The notes beneath the pieces are model-generated. The model was not told the DNA's origin. It saw nothing but the letters and a program-made list of their open reading frames with translations, and did not search any database. A DNA stretch of 64,000 nt from the NCBI RefSeq assembly GCF_001423085.1, contig NZ_LMNU01000045.1, forward strand, positions 1 through 64,000. Reading direction: 5' to 3'. Below, piece after piece: positions 33,474 to 43,286 of the stretch. Both the position numbers and the translations under genes were made by a program. The stretch is from Methylobacterium sp. Leaf125. GTDB lineage: Bacteria; Pseudomonadota; Alphaproteobacteria; Rhizobiales; Beijerinckiaceae. Position 1 is the first letter of the stretch, and each line of letters begins with the position of its first letter.

Positions 33474-34226
33474 TCAACGGGCGTCGCCGAGCACGGCCTG
33501 AACCAGGGCCAGCACCGTCACCGCCGCCGTATCGGCCCGCAGGATGCGCGGACCGAGGGAGAGGGCGACCGTGTTGGGGCGTTCCAGAATCAGTGCGCGC
33601 TCTTCCGGTGCGAACCCACCCTCGGGTCCAACCAGCACCGCGAGAGGTGGGGCAACGGTTGAGGCCGCAGCCTCGCGCAAAGCTCGAACCGGATCCGAAA
33701 CCGGGGCGTCCTCGTCGCAGAACACCAGCAGCCGCAAGGGGTTGAGATCGGAAAGCGCGGCCGGGAGCTTGGCCGCCTCCTGGATCTCGGGCAGGTCGAG
33801 GATGCCGCATTGCTCGGCCGCCTCGATGGCGTTCGCACGCAGGCGATCGACGTTCAGTCGCTCGCCCTGCGTGTAGCGGGTGAAAACCGGACGAAGAGTT
33901 CCGGCACCCATCTCCACCGCCTTCTGAGCCATGTAATCGAGCCGGGCCGACTTCAACGGTGCAAACAGGTAATGGAGGTCCGCGCGTGGTGGCTGCTGGC
34001 GTGTGCGCTCCCGCACGATCAGGTCCGCACTCTTGCGTCCGGTCGGAGTGATTTCGGCCCGCCATTCGCCGTCGCGCCCGTTGAACAAGAGCACCGGATC
34101 GGAGGGCCCGCGCCTCAAGACGTTGAGGAGGTAGTTCGCCTGCGACCGGTCGAGCGGCAGCGTCGCTCCGGCAGCGAGGTCCGCCTCGACGAAGAGACGT
34201 GGGGCGGTGAAGTCATATGCGGCCAT
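33474..34226 (-). CDS. rsmE: 16S rRNA (uracil(1498)-N(3))-methyltransferase
   Basis: A 250-residue SPOUT-class methyltransferase that methylates U1498 in the decoding site of 16S rRNA. The N-terminal PUA-like region (RLFVEADL, HYL-like NYLLNVLR) is followed by the knotted domain with LVGPEGGFAPEE and LGPRILRADTAAVTVLALVQ, the SAM-binding knot. The length is normal. It is divergent from a small secreted protein gene, with 287 bp between them. Confidence 0.94.
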   Translation of the reverse strand: MAAYDFTAPRLFVEADLAAGATLPLDRSQANYLLNVLRRGPSDPVLLFNGRDGEWRAEITPTGRKSADLIVRERTRQQPPRADLHYLFAPLKSARLDYMAQKAVEMGAGTLRPVFTRYTQGERLNVDRLRANAIEAAEQCGILDLPEIQEAAKLPAALSDLNPLRLLVFCDEDAPVSDPVRALREAAASTVAPPLAVLVGPEGGFAPEERALILERPNTVALSLGPRILRADTAAVTVLALVQAVLGDAR

Positions 34227-34513
34227 GCCCGGCGTGGTCGCGTGAGGGGGGGTCGGCTGTCAACGGTCCGGTCCCGGGACCGCATCGGCCGATGCAAAAC
34301 CGCAACACGCAGCAATATTGCGTCGCAAATCCACCTTCGAATGCGGCCCGGCGTTTGCGGCTTGAAAGGCGCCACATTCCTATGCCGAAACAAAACCAAG
34401 ACCGGAGGACGCAGAATCTTGCGCGCATCCGGGCACGCATCAGGCTATTCCGCATTCGGTCGCCGGGCTTACCCCGACCGGATCGAGGATGGGCGGAGAA
34501 AGGATCTCAAGGC

Positions 34514-34984
34514 ATGTCGTTCAAGACCATCGCGGCGCTGGCCGTCGCCCTCGCCGGGACCGCGCTTTCCAGCGAACACGCCTTCGCACAGGCCGCTGCC
34601 GAGTGCGGCGAGATCCAGCAGACCCTCCAGGCCCGCAAGGACCTGATCGGTAAGGCGAACGCCGCGTCGAACTCAAAGAAGAAGATGACGCCGGCCGAGG
34701 CCTGCACCTTGTTCGGCAAGCTCCAGGCCAACGGCACCGCCGGGCTGAAATGGATCACCGCCAACAAGGAGTGGTGCTCGATCCCCGATTCCTTCGCGGA
34801 AGGCTTCAAGGCCGACCACCTGAAGGTGTCGGGTATCAAGACCAAGGTGTGCACGGTCGCGGCCCAGGCCTCTAAGATGGAAGCTCAGGCCCGCGCGCAG
34901 GCCCAGAACGGCGGCGGCGGCGGTGGCCTTCTCGGTGGCCCCGGCCTTACGGGCAGCCTGAAGATGCCGCAGGGTGCCCTCTGA
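34514..34984 (+). CDS. Small secreted protein with glycine-rich tail
   Basis: No named family recognised. A 156-residue protein. The ATG at 34514 opens a signal peptide cleaved near AFA (residue 26). The mature part has four cysteines (AECGE, EACTLF, EWCSIP, KVCTV), likely two disulfides, and a predicted helical fold. A glutamine/alanine stretch and a run of six glycines precede the tail LTGSLKMPQGAL. It resembles other exported four-cysteine proteins of Methylobacterium in general form. A role cannot be assigned. Confidence 0.75.
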   Translation: MSFKTIAALAVALAGTALSSEHAFAQAAAECGEIQQTLQARKDLIGKANAASNSKKKMTPAEACTLFGKLQANGTAGLKWITANKEWCSIPDSFAEGFKADHLKVSGIKTKVCTVAAQASKMEAQARAQAQNGGGGGGLLGGPGLTGSLKMPQGAL

Positions 34985-35032
34985 TCCTGTGCTGACTTTC
35001 CGGACGAGTCGGCCCAGCGCGCCCATGCGTCC

Positions 35033-35986
35033 ATGGACGGCGTGAGTCCCCCCCAGGCGGACCGCCGTGTCGCCGATGCGGTGGCAGGACATTGGGTCGA
35101 CCGGATCGCGCCGCGCTGGGCGCGGCCCTATCTGCGTCTTGCGCGCATCGACCGCCCGATTGGCTGGTGGCTCCTGCTAATGCCATGCTGGTGGTCGGCC
35201 TCGCTCGCGGCCATCCGGTCGGGCGCCGCTTTTCCCGACCCTGTCCATCTGGTCCTGTTCTTCGTCGGCGCCGTCGCCATGCGGGGTGCGGGCTCGACCT
35301 ACAACGACATCGCCGATCGGGACCTCGACGCACAGGTGGAGCGCACGCGCTCGCGCCCGCTGCCCTCGGGGCAGGTCCGGGCACGCCAGGCTACCGTCTT
35401 CCTCGTGGTGCAGGCCCTGATCGGCCTCGCGGTGCTGCTCCAGTTCAACGGCACGGCGATCGGCGTCGGCATCGCCTCACTTGTCCCGGTGGCGATCTAT
35501 CCGTTCATGAAGCGCGTCATGCCGGTGCCGCAGGCGGTCCTCGGCCTCGCCTTCGCGTGGGGCGCGCTGATGGGATGGGTCGCGGTGTTCGGCCGACTCG
35601 ATGGACCGGCCCTGCTTCTCTACGCGGGCACCATTGCCTGGGTGATCGGCTACGACACGATCTACGCCGTGCAGGATATCGAGGACGACGAGATCGCGGG
35701 TATCCGCTCCTCAGCCCGCTTCTTCGGGCGCCGGATGCGAGGAGCAATCGGTCTGTGCTACGGCGCCAGCGTCGGATTCATCGCGCTGGCTACGATCCTG
35801 GCGGGTGCAGGCCCCGTGGGACTGCTCGGCGTCGCCCTGTTCGGTGCCCATCTCGGGCGACAGGTGCTGCGCCTCGACACGCGCGACGGACGGGGTGCGC
35901 TGACACTCTTCCGCTCCAACCGGGAAGCGGGACTGATCCTGTTTCTTGGTTTCGCGGCGGATGCCGCGGTGACGCACCTCCTCTGA
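35033..35986 (+). CDS. ubiA: 4-hydroxybenzoate polyprenyltransferase
   Basis: An integral membrane prenyltransferase of ubiquinone synthesis, 317 residues with eight or nine helices. The two aspartate-rich motifs that bind prenyl diphosphate through magnesium are visible: NDIADRDLD near residue 94 and DTIYAVQDIEDD near 207. The length is normal. It converges with the DUF6101-like gene on the opposite strand. Confidence 0.95.
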   Translation: MDGVSPPQADRRVADAVAGHWVDRIAPRWARPYLRLARIDRPIGWWLLLMPCWWSASLAAIRSGAAFPDPVHLVLFFVGAVAMRGAGSTYNDIADRDLDAQVERTRSRPLPSGQVRARQATVFLVVQALIGLAVLLQFNGTAIGVGIASLVPVAIYPFMKRVMPVPQAVLGLAFAWGALMGWVAVFGRLDGPALLLYAGTIAWVIGYDTIYAVQDIEDDEIAGIRSSARFFGRRMRGAIGLCYGASVGFIALATILAGAGPVGLLGVALFGAHLGRQVLRLDTRDGRGALTLFRSNREAGLILFLGFAADAAVTHLL

Positions 35987-36014
35987 ACGTCGCTCGAAGT
36001 CCGGCGAGTCCTTC

Positions 36015-36512
36015 TCAGCAGCGGGCGCCGGAGATGATCTCGCTTTCGCCGCGATGGATCAAGGGGCGAACCGGCAGCGCGCCGGTCTTGCGACGGACGA
36101 GGAAGCGCGGGCGGCGGCCGTTGAGGAGGCCGTGACGGCGCCGGGTCCGGGTCCGACCGAGGGCCACCGGGCCCAGCTGGTTCGAGATGCTGGCGAGTTC
36201 GCCGTCTTCCTTGACGATCATCCGCGGGAGGCCCGACTTGGCCGCGACGTCGCGCCAGCACGCCACCACCTCGTCCTCACAGAACGGTCCGAGGCGGGTG
36301 ACGACCCGACCGGCGGCGTCGACGAGGAGAAGGTCGAAGCGATCCTCGCCGCAGGCATCCGAATCATCCTCGGCGAAAGCGAGGGCCACGCCGGCGAGCC
36401 GGCTCGGGCCCGAGCGGTCGATCACCGGGAGCCGCGACTGGGTCAGGATCGGAGCAGCGCCGACAAAGGTGGCATCCGCCGACATGTCGTTCATGTTCGC
36501 GAAAGTGTTCAT
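36015..36512 (-). CDS. DUF6101-like protein of unknown function
   Basis: A 165-residue, probably cytoplasmic protein that resembles the DUF6101 proteins I recall from rhizobia. The middle holds an acidic FDLLLVDAAGRVVTRLGPFCEDEVVACWRDVA-like region with two cysteines (first part only cited: FDLLLVDAAGRVV). The C-terminus is very basic (RTRTRRRHGLLNGRRPRFLVRRK), suggesting nucleic acid or membrane binding. I chose the ATG at 36512 (MNTFANM); the frame is open 14 codons further. Family assignment is from memory and moderate. Confidence 0.6.
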   Translation of the reverse strand: MNTFANMNDMSADATFVGAAPILTQSRLPVIDRSGPSRLAGVALAFAEDDSDACGEDRFDLLLVDAAGRVVTRLGPFCEDEVVACWRDVAAKSGLPRMIVKEDGELASISNQLGPVALGRTRTRRRHGLLNGRRPRFLVRRKTGALPVRPLIHRGESEIISGARC

Positions 36513-36828
36513 GGATCGTACACCCTGTTGGCGCCGGCAACCTCTATGGGCCACCCGTCTATGACAAGCAGATTTACGTCTAACCTCCTCAGACCAGCTT
36601 AAGAGTGAGCGTTAAGCGAGTATGGACAAGGGTGAAGCAGGTGGAATGCTCAACGCTTCCTTGCTTCGATCTGAGAGATTTGTCCGTATCGAGATCTGCG
36701 CCGCTCTGCTTGTGACAACCCGCGCAGCACCCTACAACGAAGGAAGCACCGCCCTCCATGCATCCGTGCCGGGGCGACGGGCTCTTCAACAAGCGCCCAG
36801 CCTGACCTCCAAAACCGTATGGAGACGC

Positions 36829-37656
36829 ATGTCCGATCCGATTGCCCCGGAAGCCGCACACGCCCTCGTTCCCGCCCTGCGCGAGACGATCCGCGAAGCG
36901 GCCGCCCTCGCGTTGCCCTTCTACAAGGCAGGCGGACAGACGGGCGCGCGGGTCTGGTCGAAGGCAGGCGGCTCACCGGTGACGGAAGCCGATGTGGCGG
37001 TCGACACCTTCCTGAAGGTTCGCCTCAGCGCGATGCTGCCCCGGGCCGCCTGGCTCTCGGAGGAGACCAGCGACAATCCGGTGCGACTCGATGCCGGTCT
37101 CGTCTGGATCGTCGATCCCATCGATGGGACCCGCGCCTTCATGTCCGGGCATCCCGACTGGTCGATTGCCGTTGCACTGCTGTCGGCGGGACAACCGATC
37201 CTGGGTTTCGTTCACGCGCCCGTGACCGACACGTTCTATGAGGCCATCGCAGGCGCGGGTGCCACCCGCAACGGCCAGACCATCGCCGTCTCTGGCCAAA
37301 GCGCGGTTGAGGGGGCACGGGTCACTGGTCCGAAGCCGATGATGGACCGCCTAGCCCGAGGCGCTGGGACGAATGGCCAGCAGGCCGATCTCGTCTCCGT
37401 CGAGCGCATTCCGTCCTTGGCCCTGCGCGTCGCGCGGGTAGCCGAGGGCTCGATCGATGTTGGATTGGTCTCGCCCCATGCGCGAGATTGGGATCTCGCC
37501 GGTGCGGACCTCATCCTGCGCGAGGCAGGCGGCACGGTCAGTGACCTGCAGGGCAGTCCGACGACCTACAACCGTCCCGATCCGGTGCACGGGGAACTCG
37601 TCGCCGTATCCCAAGCTCTGCGAGACGAAGTCGTGGCGGCCTTGTTGCCCCGCTGA
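36829..37656 (+). CDS. cysQ: 3'(2'),5'-bisphosphate nucleotidase / inositol phosphatase family
   Basis: A 275-residue magnesium-dependent, lithium-sensitive type phosphatase. The metal motifs WLSEET, WIVDPIDGTRAF (about 106-117) and the C-terminal WDLAGADLILREAGG (about 227-241) are intact. CysQ removes 3'-phosphoadenosine 5'-phosphate in sulfur metabolism; inositol monophosphatases share the fold, so substrate is uncertain. The CysQ reading is favoured by length and motif spacing. The ATG at 36829 has GGAGA just upstream; the frame is open from 36622 but with non-coding composition. Confidence 0.82.
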   Translation: MSDPIAPEAAHALVPALRETIREAAALALPFYKAGGQTGARVWSKAGGSPVTEADVAVDTFLKVRLSAMLPRAAWLSEETSDNPVRLDAGLVWIVDPIDGTRAFMSGHPDWSIAVALLSAGQPILGFVHAPVTDTFYEAIAGAGATRNGQTIAVSGQSAVEGARVTGPKPMMDRLARGAGTNGQQADLVSVERIPSLALRVARVAEGSIDVGLVSPHARDWDLAGADLILREAGGTVSDLQGSPTTYNRPDPVHGELVAVSQALRDEVVAALLPR

Positions 37657-37692
37657 GGGCACGGAGCGAAGGCTGCGGAAGGGTTCTGAAAA

Positions 37693-37722
37693 CAGGAAAG
37701 CCCAGCACCTGGGCGCTGGGCT
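37693..37722 (+). terminator. Hairpin after cysQ
   Basis: AGCCCAGC and GCTGGGCT pair around an eight-base spacer about 45 bp past the cysQ stop. No strong T-run follows on the plus strand, so it is a weak candidate. Confidence 0.4.
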
Positions 37723-37789
37723 CGATCGCAACGTCGGCTTAGTGAAGCAACGTGTGGTCCACCCCGAAAAAATCAGGGCTGCATTTCGA

Positions 37790-37933
37790 TCAGTGATGCT
37801 CGCGCAGGGCTATCGCCTCTGGGGCCATACCGAACCGCTCGGCGAGATGCCAGCGCAGTTCACGCGGCGAATGGTAGTTGTAGGAGGTGTCGATCAAGTG
37901 GCTGAGGTCGACGGTCTTGGCTTCATGAGCCAT
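37790..37933 (-). CDS. Very small hypothetical protein
   Basis: A 47-residue product (MAHEAKTVDLSHLID.. ending ALREHH), a size and pattern (SPRELRWHLAERFGMAPEAI) loosely reminiscent of DUF3606-type small proteins. The reading frame extends to 38137, with alternative ATGs at 38020 and 38077. The stretch 37995-38050 upstream is the most AT-rich patch nearby and looks like promoter DNA, so I favour the short start. No function can be given. Confidence 0.45.
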   Translation of the reverse strand: MAHEAKTVDLSHLIDTSYNYHSPRELRWHLAERFGMAPEAIALREHH

Positions 37934-38199
37934 GGTCTGCTTCAGGTGACCCACCTTGAAGGTCGCCGCATCAGTAACCGGCGAACGGACGCCGCGGCGT
38001 CGGGTATATTCAAACAACATATTTTTCTTGTGTACTTTCAATAACGTGCAGGTTCGCGTGCAGTGTCTCGGACGCATCGGACCAAATAGGCCGCGGGCGT
38101 CGTTGGGGTTGCGGAAGATGTCGGATCCCTGACCCATTCTCCCCAGAAGGGTATCGGTCGCCGACGGCGGAGGCTTCGTGAGAAGCCCTTCGGGGTGAC

Positions 38200-38220
38200 G
38201 CCAGCCCGGGGGCTGGCGCC
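38200..38220 (-). terminator. Hairpin terminator of the cold-shock gene
   Basis: GCCAGCC / GGCTGGC pair around a short CCGGG loop just after the cspA stop on the minus strand. Read leftward the following sequence is GTCACCCCG, without a T-run, so termination may need Rho. Confidence 0.4.
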
Positions 38221-38227
38221 GGGAGCG

Positions 38228-38437
38228 TCAGGCCGCCTGGAGGTTGCCAGCCGAGTCCTTGCCGCTGCGCTTGTCGGTCTGAATCTCATAGGAGATCTTC
38301 TGACCCTCGATGAGGTTGCGCATGCCAGCGCGCTCGACTGCGGAGATGTGCACAAACACATCCTTGCCGCCGTCGTCAGGCTGAATGAAGCCGTAGCCCT
38401 TGGTCTCGTTGAACCACTTTACAGTGCCGGTATTCAC
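38228..38437 (-). CDS. cspA: Cold-shock domain protein
   Basis: A 69-residue single-strand RNA/DNA-binding chaperone. The RNP1 (KGYGFI) and RNP2 (VFVHIS) motifs of the OB fold are intact, and GTVKWFNETKGYGFIQPDD is the family start. Length is standard. The upstream space of almost 290 bp to the next divergent gene allows the long, structured 5' leader typical of csp transcripts. It could be constitutive or cold-induced; the symbol is generic, as most Methylobacterium carry several copies. Confidence 0.94.
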   Translation of the reverse strand: MNTGTVKWFNETKGYGFIQPDDGGKDVFVHISAVERAGMRNLIEGQKISYEIQTDKRSGKDSAGNLQAA

Positions 38438-38726
38438 GAAATAGATCCTCGTATCGTTCGTCGATCAACAGCCTGCGTCTGCTCGACGCAAGCGGCGGAT
38501 CCTCTTCGGTAGGCCTGACGGAATCAGCAGGACGTGAGACGCTTGCGGTACAAGATCCCAGCTCACCGATACCCGCTATCTCTCATGTAGTCCGATCATG
38601 CGGCCGCAACAAGGCGTTCTGGCCGACGGAAACGACGCTGGTTCGCAGCGGCCGCAGGGGCAGCCCCTGTGTTATTTGCGCGGCCGACCGCATATAAGAG
38701 TTCTTGAGCAAGCGGTTAGGCGATTC

Positions 38727-39116
38727 ATGGCGGGCATCTCGGTTTCCCTCGAAGGGGCGAACATCCAACTCTCATTTCAGAAGGACGATCAGGCCACGGC
38801 AGTCGTGATGGATGCCCGGGCGGCCCGTGCCCTGGTGCGGGCGGTGGGCCAGCTTCTCACGGCCATTGATGAACCCGACGACGGCGACCTGTCCGGGGAT
38901 ATGTCTGACGAAGAGATCGCGATGCTCGACGTCACCTCGTCGGCGATCGAGGTCGGTACGGACGAGCAGGGCCAGGCCGTCGTAGCCTTGCAGGCCGGCG
39001 CGCTGCCCCCGTTTCAGCTTCGCCTGACGGACGAAGAGGCCCGTCACGTGGCAACGAGCCTCTCTGAAATCTTGAGCGCGCCGCGCGACGTGCGCGCGTC
39101 GCATGGGGATCACTGA
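38727..39116 (+). CDS. Conserved-type hypothetical protein
   Basis: No family recognised. A 129-residue soluble acidic protein (MAGISVSLEGANIQLSFQ..). An alternation of beta-strand-like and helical segments and an acidic loop, DEPDDGDLSGDMSDEE, are visible; no cysteines, signal peptide or membrane segment. The ATG at 38727 was chosen because the upstream in-frame sequence looks non-coding. It converges with the small proline-rich gene, 5 bp between stops. Confidence 0.65.
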   Translation: MAGISVSLEGANIQLSFQKDDQATAVVMDARAARALVRAVGQLLTAIDEPDDGDLSGDMSDEEIAMLDVTSSAIEVGTDEQGQAVVALQAGALPPFQLRLTDEEARHVATSLSEILSAPRDVRASHGDH

Positions 39117-39121
39117 GTCCG

Positions 39122-39355
39122 CTACATTCGAACGCCCGGGTCGGTGGGGCCGCCCGGCAGGTAATCCGGCTCCGAGCCAGGGCCGGCCGGCTCGTCGATC
39201 CCCGGATCGTTGACGGGATAGGGTGTGCGCGGGCCGGTCGGTCCGATATCGGGCTGCTCATCCGGTGGGGGCGGCGTCGGCAGGTCACCGGGAATTCCAC
39301 CCGGCAGCGGCTCGGGGATCGGCAGGCCGGGATTGGCCATCTCGTGATGGGCCAT
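39122..39355 (-). CDS. Small Pro/Gly-rich protein
   Basis: A 77-residue, probably disordered protein (MAHHEMANPGLPIPEPLPGG..). Proline, glycine and aspartate make up most of it. The ATG at 39355 is preceded by a good GGAGG site (reverse of 39362-39367), the best reason to believe it is translated. Small PG-rich proteins like this are frequent and unassigned in Methylobacterium and Bradyrhizobium. Confidence 0.6.
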   Translation of the reverse strand: MAHHEMANPGLPIPEPLPGGIPGDLPTPPPPDEQPDIGPTGPRTPYPVNDPGIDEPAGPGSEPDYLPGGPTDPGVRM

Positions 39356-39508
39356 GCGAAGCCTCCTGTCTGTCTGAGGGATGTGCGGACCAACACGGCC
39401 GAGCACGGGTGGGTTCCCGCGGCCGCGGTGACCTATGGGAGCCCGTGGGGAACTTGCGTCCCACAGGACCTGTTCAGTGCCGTACCCTCAACCTCTCGGA
39501 GAAAATCC

Positions 39509-40084
39509 ATGTCTAACATCAGGCAGGCCAAGGTCTTGATCGTCGCCACAGATGGTTTCGAGGAGACCGAACTCACGGTCCCACACAGCAAGCTCAAGGA
39601 AGCCGGTGCGACCGTTCACGTCGCAGCGCCGCAGTCCCGCGCGGCCAGGGAGTCCATCCGGGGTTGGGACAAGACTGATTGGGGCAAGAACGTCGCAGTC
39701 GACAAGGATCTCGAGTCCGTGTCTCCGCAGGATTACGACGCCCTTGTGCTCCCCGGTGGCCAGATCAACCCGGACAAGCTTCGCGTGGAGCCGAAGGCCC
39801 TCGCGCTGATCCGCAGCTTCTTGGATTCCGGCAAGGTGGTCGCCGCCATCTGCCACGCGCCCTGGCTGCTGATCGAGGTTGGCGCCGCGAAGGGACGCCG
39901 GATGACCTCGTTCGCATCGATCCGAACGGATGTGGTGAATGCGGGCGCGGACTGGAGAGACGAGCCCGTCGTCACCGACAAGGGCCTGATCACCAGCCGC
40001 AACCCCGGCGACCTCGACGCCTTCTGCGCCAAAATCATCGAGGAGATCCAGGAAGGCAAGCACGGCAGCCGCGCCGCCGCCTGA
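39509..40084 (+). CDS. DJ-1/PfpI family protein (type 1 glutamine amidotransferase-like)
   Basis: A 191-residue protein of the PfpI/YhbO group. The nucleophile elbow AAICHAPWLL carries the catalytic cysteine near residue 113 followed by histidine. N-terminal VLIVATDGFEETEL has the conserved glutamate, and LVLPGGQINPDKLR is typical. Members are reported as proteases, glyoxalases or deglycases repairing methylglyoxal damage; the exact activity is unsettled. A stress-response role is likely. The ATG at 39509 follows CGGAGAAA. Confidence 0.9.
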   Translation: MSNIRQAKVLIVATDGFEETELTVPHSKLKEAGATVHVAAPQSRAARESIRGWDKTDWGKNVAVDKDLESVSPQDYDALVLPGGQINPDKLRVEPKALALIRSFLDSGKVVAAICHAPWLLIEVGAAKGRRMTSFASIRTDVVNAGADWRDEPVVTDKGLITSRNPGDLDAFCAKIIEEIQEGKHGSRAAA

Positions 40085-40177
40085 CCCATCCGCGATCCCG
40101 TCGCCGACGGCCGCACGCCCCGGACTCGGGCGTGCGATCCGTCGGAGCGCTGGCGCAGATGCGGTTTCGAAGCGGCC

Positions 40178-40474
40178 CTAGCGCTTGACGGCCGTCTTTT
40201 GCACCTTCGCCTTCTCAGGCGTCGCACCCGCGAAGAGCTCGGAGAGATGGCGCTGATCGAGGGTCTTCGCGAAATCCGGAGCCGGCTCGGCAAGCACGGC
40301 CGGGTCCGCGGGCCGCGGCGTGATCGATCCGGTGGTGATCGGATCGGGGAGCTCCGCCTGGGCGCGGAGCGAGGGGGTCGGCTCGCGCTGCAGGCGCAAG
40401 GTCCAGTGAGCGGCGGTGGAGAGCGCAGCGACCGCGAGGATCGCCTTGATGCCACCCGTCAGGAGGCGTCTCAT
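40178..40474 (-). CDS. Small single-span membrane protein of unknown function
   Basis: A 98-residue protein starting at the ATG at 40474 with one N-terminal helix (residues about 9-24, GIKAILAVAALSTAAHW). A proline-rich region with TTGSITPRP follows, then a basic end (KAKVQKTAVKR). GSI/TGSI-containing proline linkers recur in Hyphomicrobiales envelope proteins. No family recognised. Confidence 0.55.
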   Translation of the reverse strand: MRRLLTGGIKAILAVAALSTAAHWTLRLQREPTPSLRAQAELPDPITTGSITPRPADPAVLAEPAPDFAKTLDQRHLSELFAGATPEKAKVQKTAVKR

Positions 40475-40843
40475 AGTGGTCAGGCCCGAAACTACGCAGT
40501 GGCACGCGACCGGTTCCCCGGCCGATGCCCACACTTGCCCAGGATCGTTAACGACCGCGACTTAGATACAACGGGAGAGCGTCCCGGGATGGGACGGGGC
40601 CGATGAGGTGGGCCTTGCGCCAAGGCTGCGGTTCCTGTTCCCCGCGTCCTTGACACGCCTGTCGCCACCCGGCCCACTAGGCCTCACAGGGACCGCGCAG
40701 AGAACTGGTCCGCACCGCCCCGTCACGACAAGCCCCGCCACCATGCCAAGCCCGAGAGGGTTCGCGAAACCATCGGGCGCCTCGGCAGCAGGGACCGCCG
40801 ATGTAGGCGGCGGCGACTGAGCCGGCAACCGGCTTCGCCCGCG
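40475..40843. other. Intergenic region without a recognised gene
   Basis: About 370 bases. I looked for RNase P, 4.5S, tmRNA and cobalamin-riboswitch hallmarks and found none. A TTGACA at 40649 could be a -35 element but has no good -10. Open frames here are short with non-coding composition. Confidence 0.45.
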
Positions 40844-41695
40844 TCATGACGGCTGCGACGATCCGCACGCCGCCGCGAAGGCCGTCAGGCGGGCGCCGTC
40901 GCCGGCCTCGTCCGCCCCGGACAGGCGCGCATAGAGGTCCGCCGCGCCGGCGAAGACCTGACGCCCGGCGGCATCGTCCCCGAGGAAATCGGCGATCTCG
41001 TGCATCTCGGCGACCCAGCGCTGGGCCTTGGGAAGCATGTCGGGCAAACCGCGGGCGAAGCGCGCGAGGAGAGCCGGCTCAGTTTCGGCGAGTTCCGCCC
41101 GGAGGGCTTCGCCGGCGCCCGCCCGTTCGGCCCCCAGCACCATGAGGGCGGCCAGGGCGGTGAGGCCCTTGTTGATGCCCGCATAGGCCATCTTCAGGCC
41201 CGAGGCCGCGCCGATACCACCGGAATTCAGCCTGAGGTCGACACCGAGGTCGCGGAGAGGTCGCGCGGATTCGACCGCGTCGCCCGACACGTGGAGACGC
41301 GGACCGGGGGTCCCGGGCTTCGGCGGCAGGCCGATGATCGCACCATCGAGGAAGGCCGCACCGGTGGCCGCGACGATCCCGGCGATGCGTCGGACCGTCT
41401 CGACATTCACCGCGTTGCAATCGACGTAGACGGGCTTGTGGGTCGCGGCCGCGAGCACCGGGGCGAGGGAGACGGCGAGCGCCTCGGCGTCGGCGGGCGG
41501 GACGATGGAGAGCAGGAGGTCGGCCCGCATCAGGCCGGGGGCGTCGGTCTCGGTCATGCCGGCGGCGTCGGCGCGAGCCCGGGTCGCGGCGCTGCGGCCG
41601 TCGAGGAGCGTCAGGACATCGGCGCCGTTCCCGGTGAGGCGCGCGGCGAGCGCGCTCCCCATCGCGCCGGCAGCCAGGATGGCGATCGTCGTCAT
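40844..41695 (-). CDS. NAD(P)-dependent oxidoreductase, 6-phosphogluconate dehydrogenase-like (DUF1932)
   Basis: A 283-residue beta-hydroxyacid dehydrogenase-like protein. The N-terminal Rossmann motif is unusual: IAILAAGAMGSALAARL with A-A-G-A-M-G in place of the common G-x-G-x-M-G. The catalytic-site region GGIGAASGLKMAYAGINKG contains the conserved lysine near 168. The C-terminal part matches DUF1932-type domains. The substrate is unknown. It follows the aminotransferase on the same strand after a hairpin. Confidence 0.82.
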   Translation of the reverse strand: MTTIAILAAGAMGSALAARLTGNGADVLTLLDGRSAATRARADAAGMTETDAPGLMRADLLLSIVPPADAEALAVSLAPVLAAATHKPVYVDCNAVNVETVRRIAGIVAATGAAFLDGAIIGLPPKPGTPGPRLHVSGDAVESARPLRDLGVDLRLNSGGIGAASGLKMAYAGINKGLTALAALMVLGAERAGAGEALRAELAETEPALLARFARGLPDMLPKAQRWVAEMHEIADFLGDDAAGRQVFAGAADLYARLSGADEAGDGARLTAFAAACGSSQPS

Positions 41696-41720
41696 GAGCC
41701 CGCGCCTTCCGAAATGCGAA

Positions 41721-41755
41721 CGACCGCGCCGCGGCTCTCGGCCGGGGCGCGGTCG
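41721..41755 (-). terminator. Hairpin between aminotransferase and dehydrogenase genes
   Basis: CGACCGCGCC and GGCGCGGTCG form a 10-bp perfect stem downstream of the aminotransferase stop (minus strand). A short pyrimidine-containing tail (GTTCGCATTTC) follows leftward. Probable terminator. Confidence 0.55.
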
Positions 41756-41806
41756 CTCAGGGATGCAAGGGGCAGGCCCGGAGAACGGGCGTCACCCGGG
41801 GCGCTG

Positions 41807-43009
<1,203 letters not shown>

Positions 43010-43116
43010 GGGGGGTCACTCCCGTATAGTGTATGAAGGTCGGATCGAGCGGCGCGGACCCTAGTCGCGCCGCCGCGCACGGGCAAGGGAGACCTGCCGT
43101 TGCTGCGGCGTTCCCC

Positions 43117-43204
43117 CCTGCAACCCAGCGAAGCTTGCGATCCAGCGAACCTTGCAAACCGGCGAAGGCTTGCAACCCAGGGAACGCTTGCGACGAACGA
43201 AAAC
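43117..43204. repeat. Degenerate tandem repeat, period 17-18 bp, five units
   Basis: Five consecutive units of form CTTGCAACCCAGCGAAG begin at 43117, 43134, 43151, 43169 and 43187. The first two are 17 bases, the others 18. Conservation is highest in CTTGC and GCGAA. Units decay to the right, where they run into the cysN terminator. Function unknown. Confidence 0.7.
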
Positions 43205-43232
43205 CGCCGCGACTCCGGGGGAGCCGCGGCGG
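43201..43232 (-). terminator. Rho-independent terminator of cysHDN
   Basis: CCGCCGCG / CGCGGCGG stem with a GC-rich loop, followed leftward by TTTTCGTTCG. It lies 55 bp beyond the cysN stop and is the natural end of the cysH-cysD-cysN transcript. Confidence 0.75.
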
Positions 43233-43286
43233 TGAGACCGTCGATGGGGTTTTCTGCCCGGCCCTCTCGGGCCGGGTCCGGGCCCG

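Noticed and set aside
40475..40843. Possible structured RNA (RNase P, 4.5S RNA or cobalamin riboswitch)
   Set aside because: None of the conserved cores I know for these RNAs is present on either strand.
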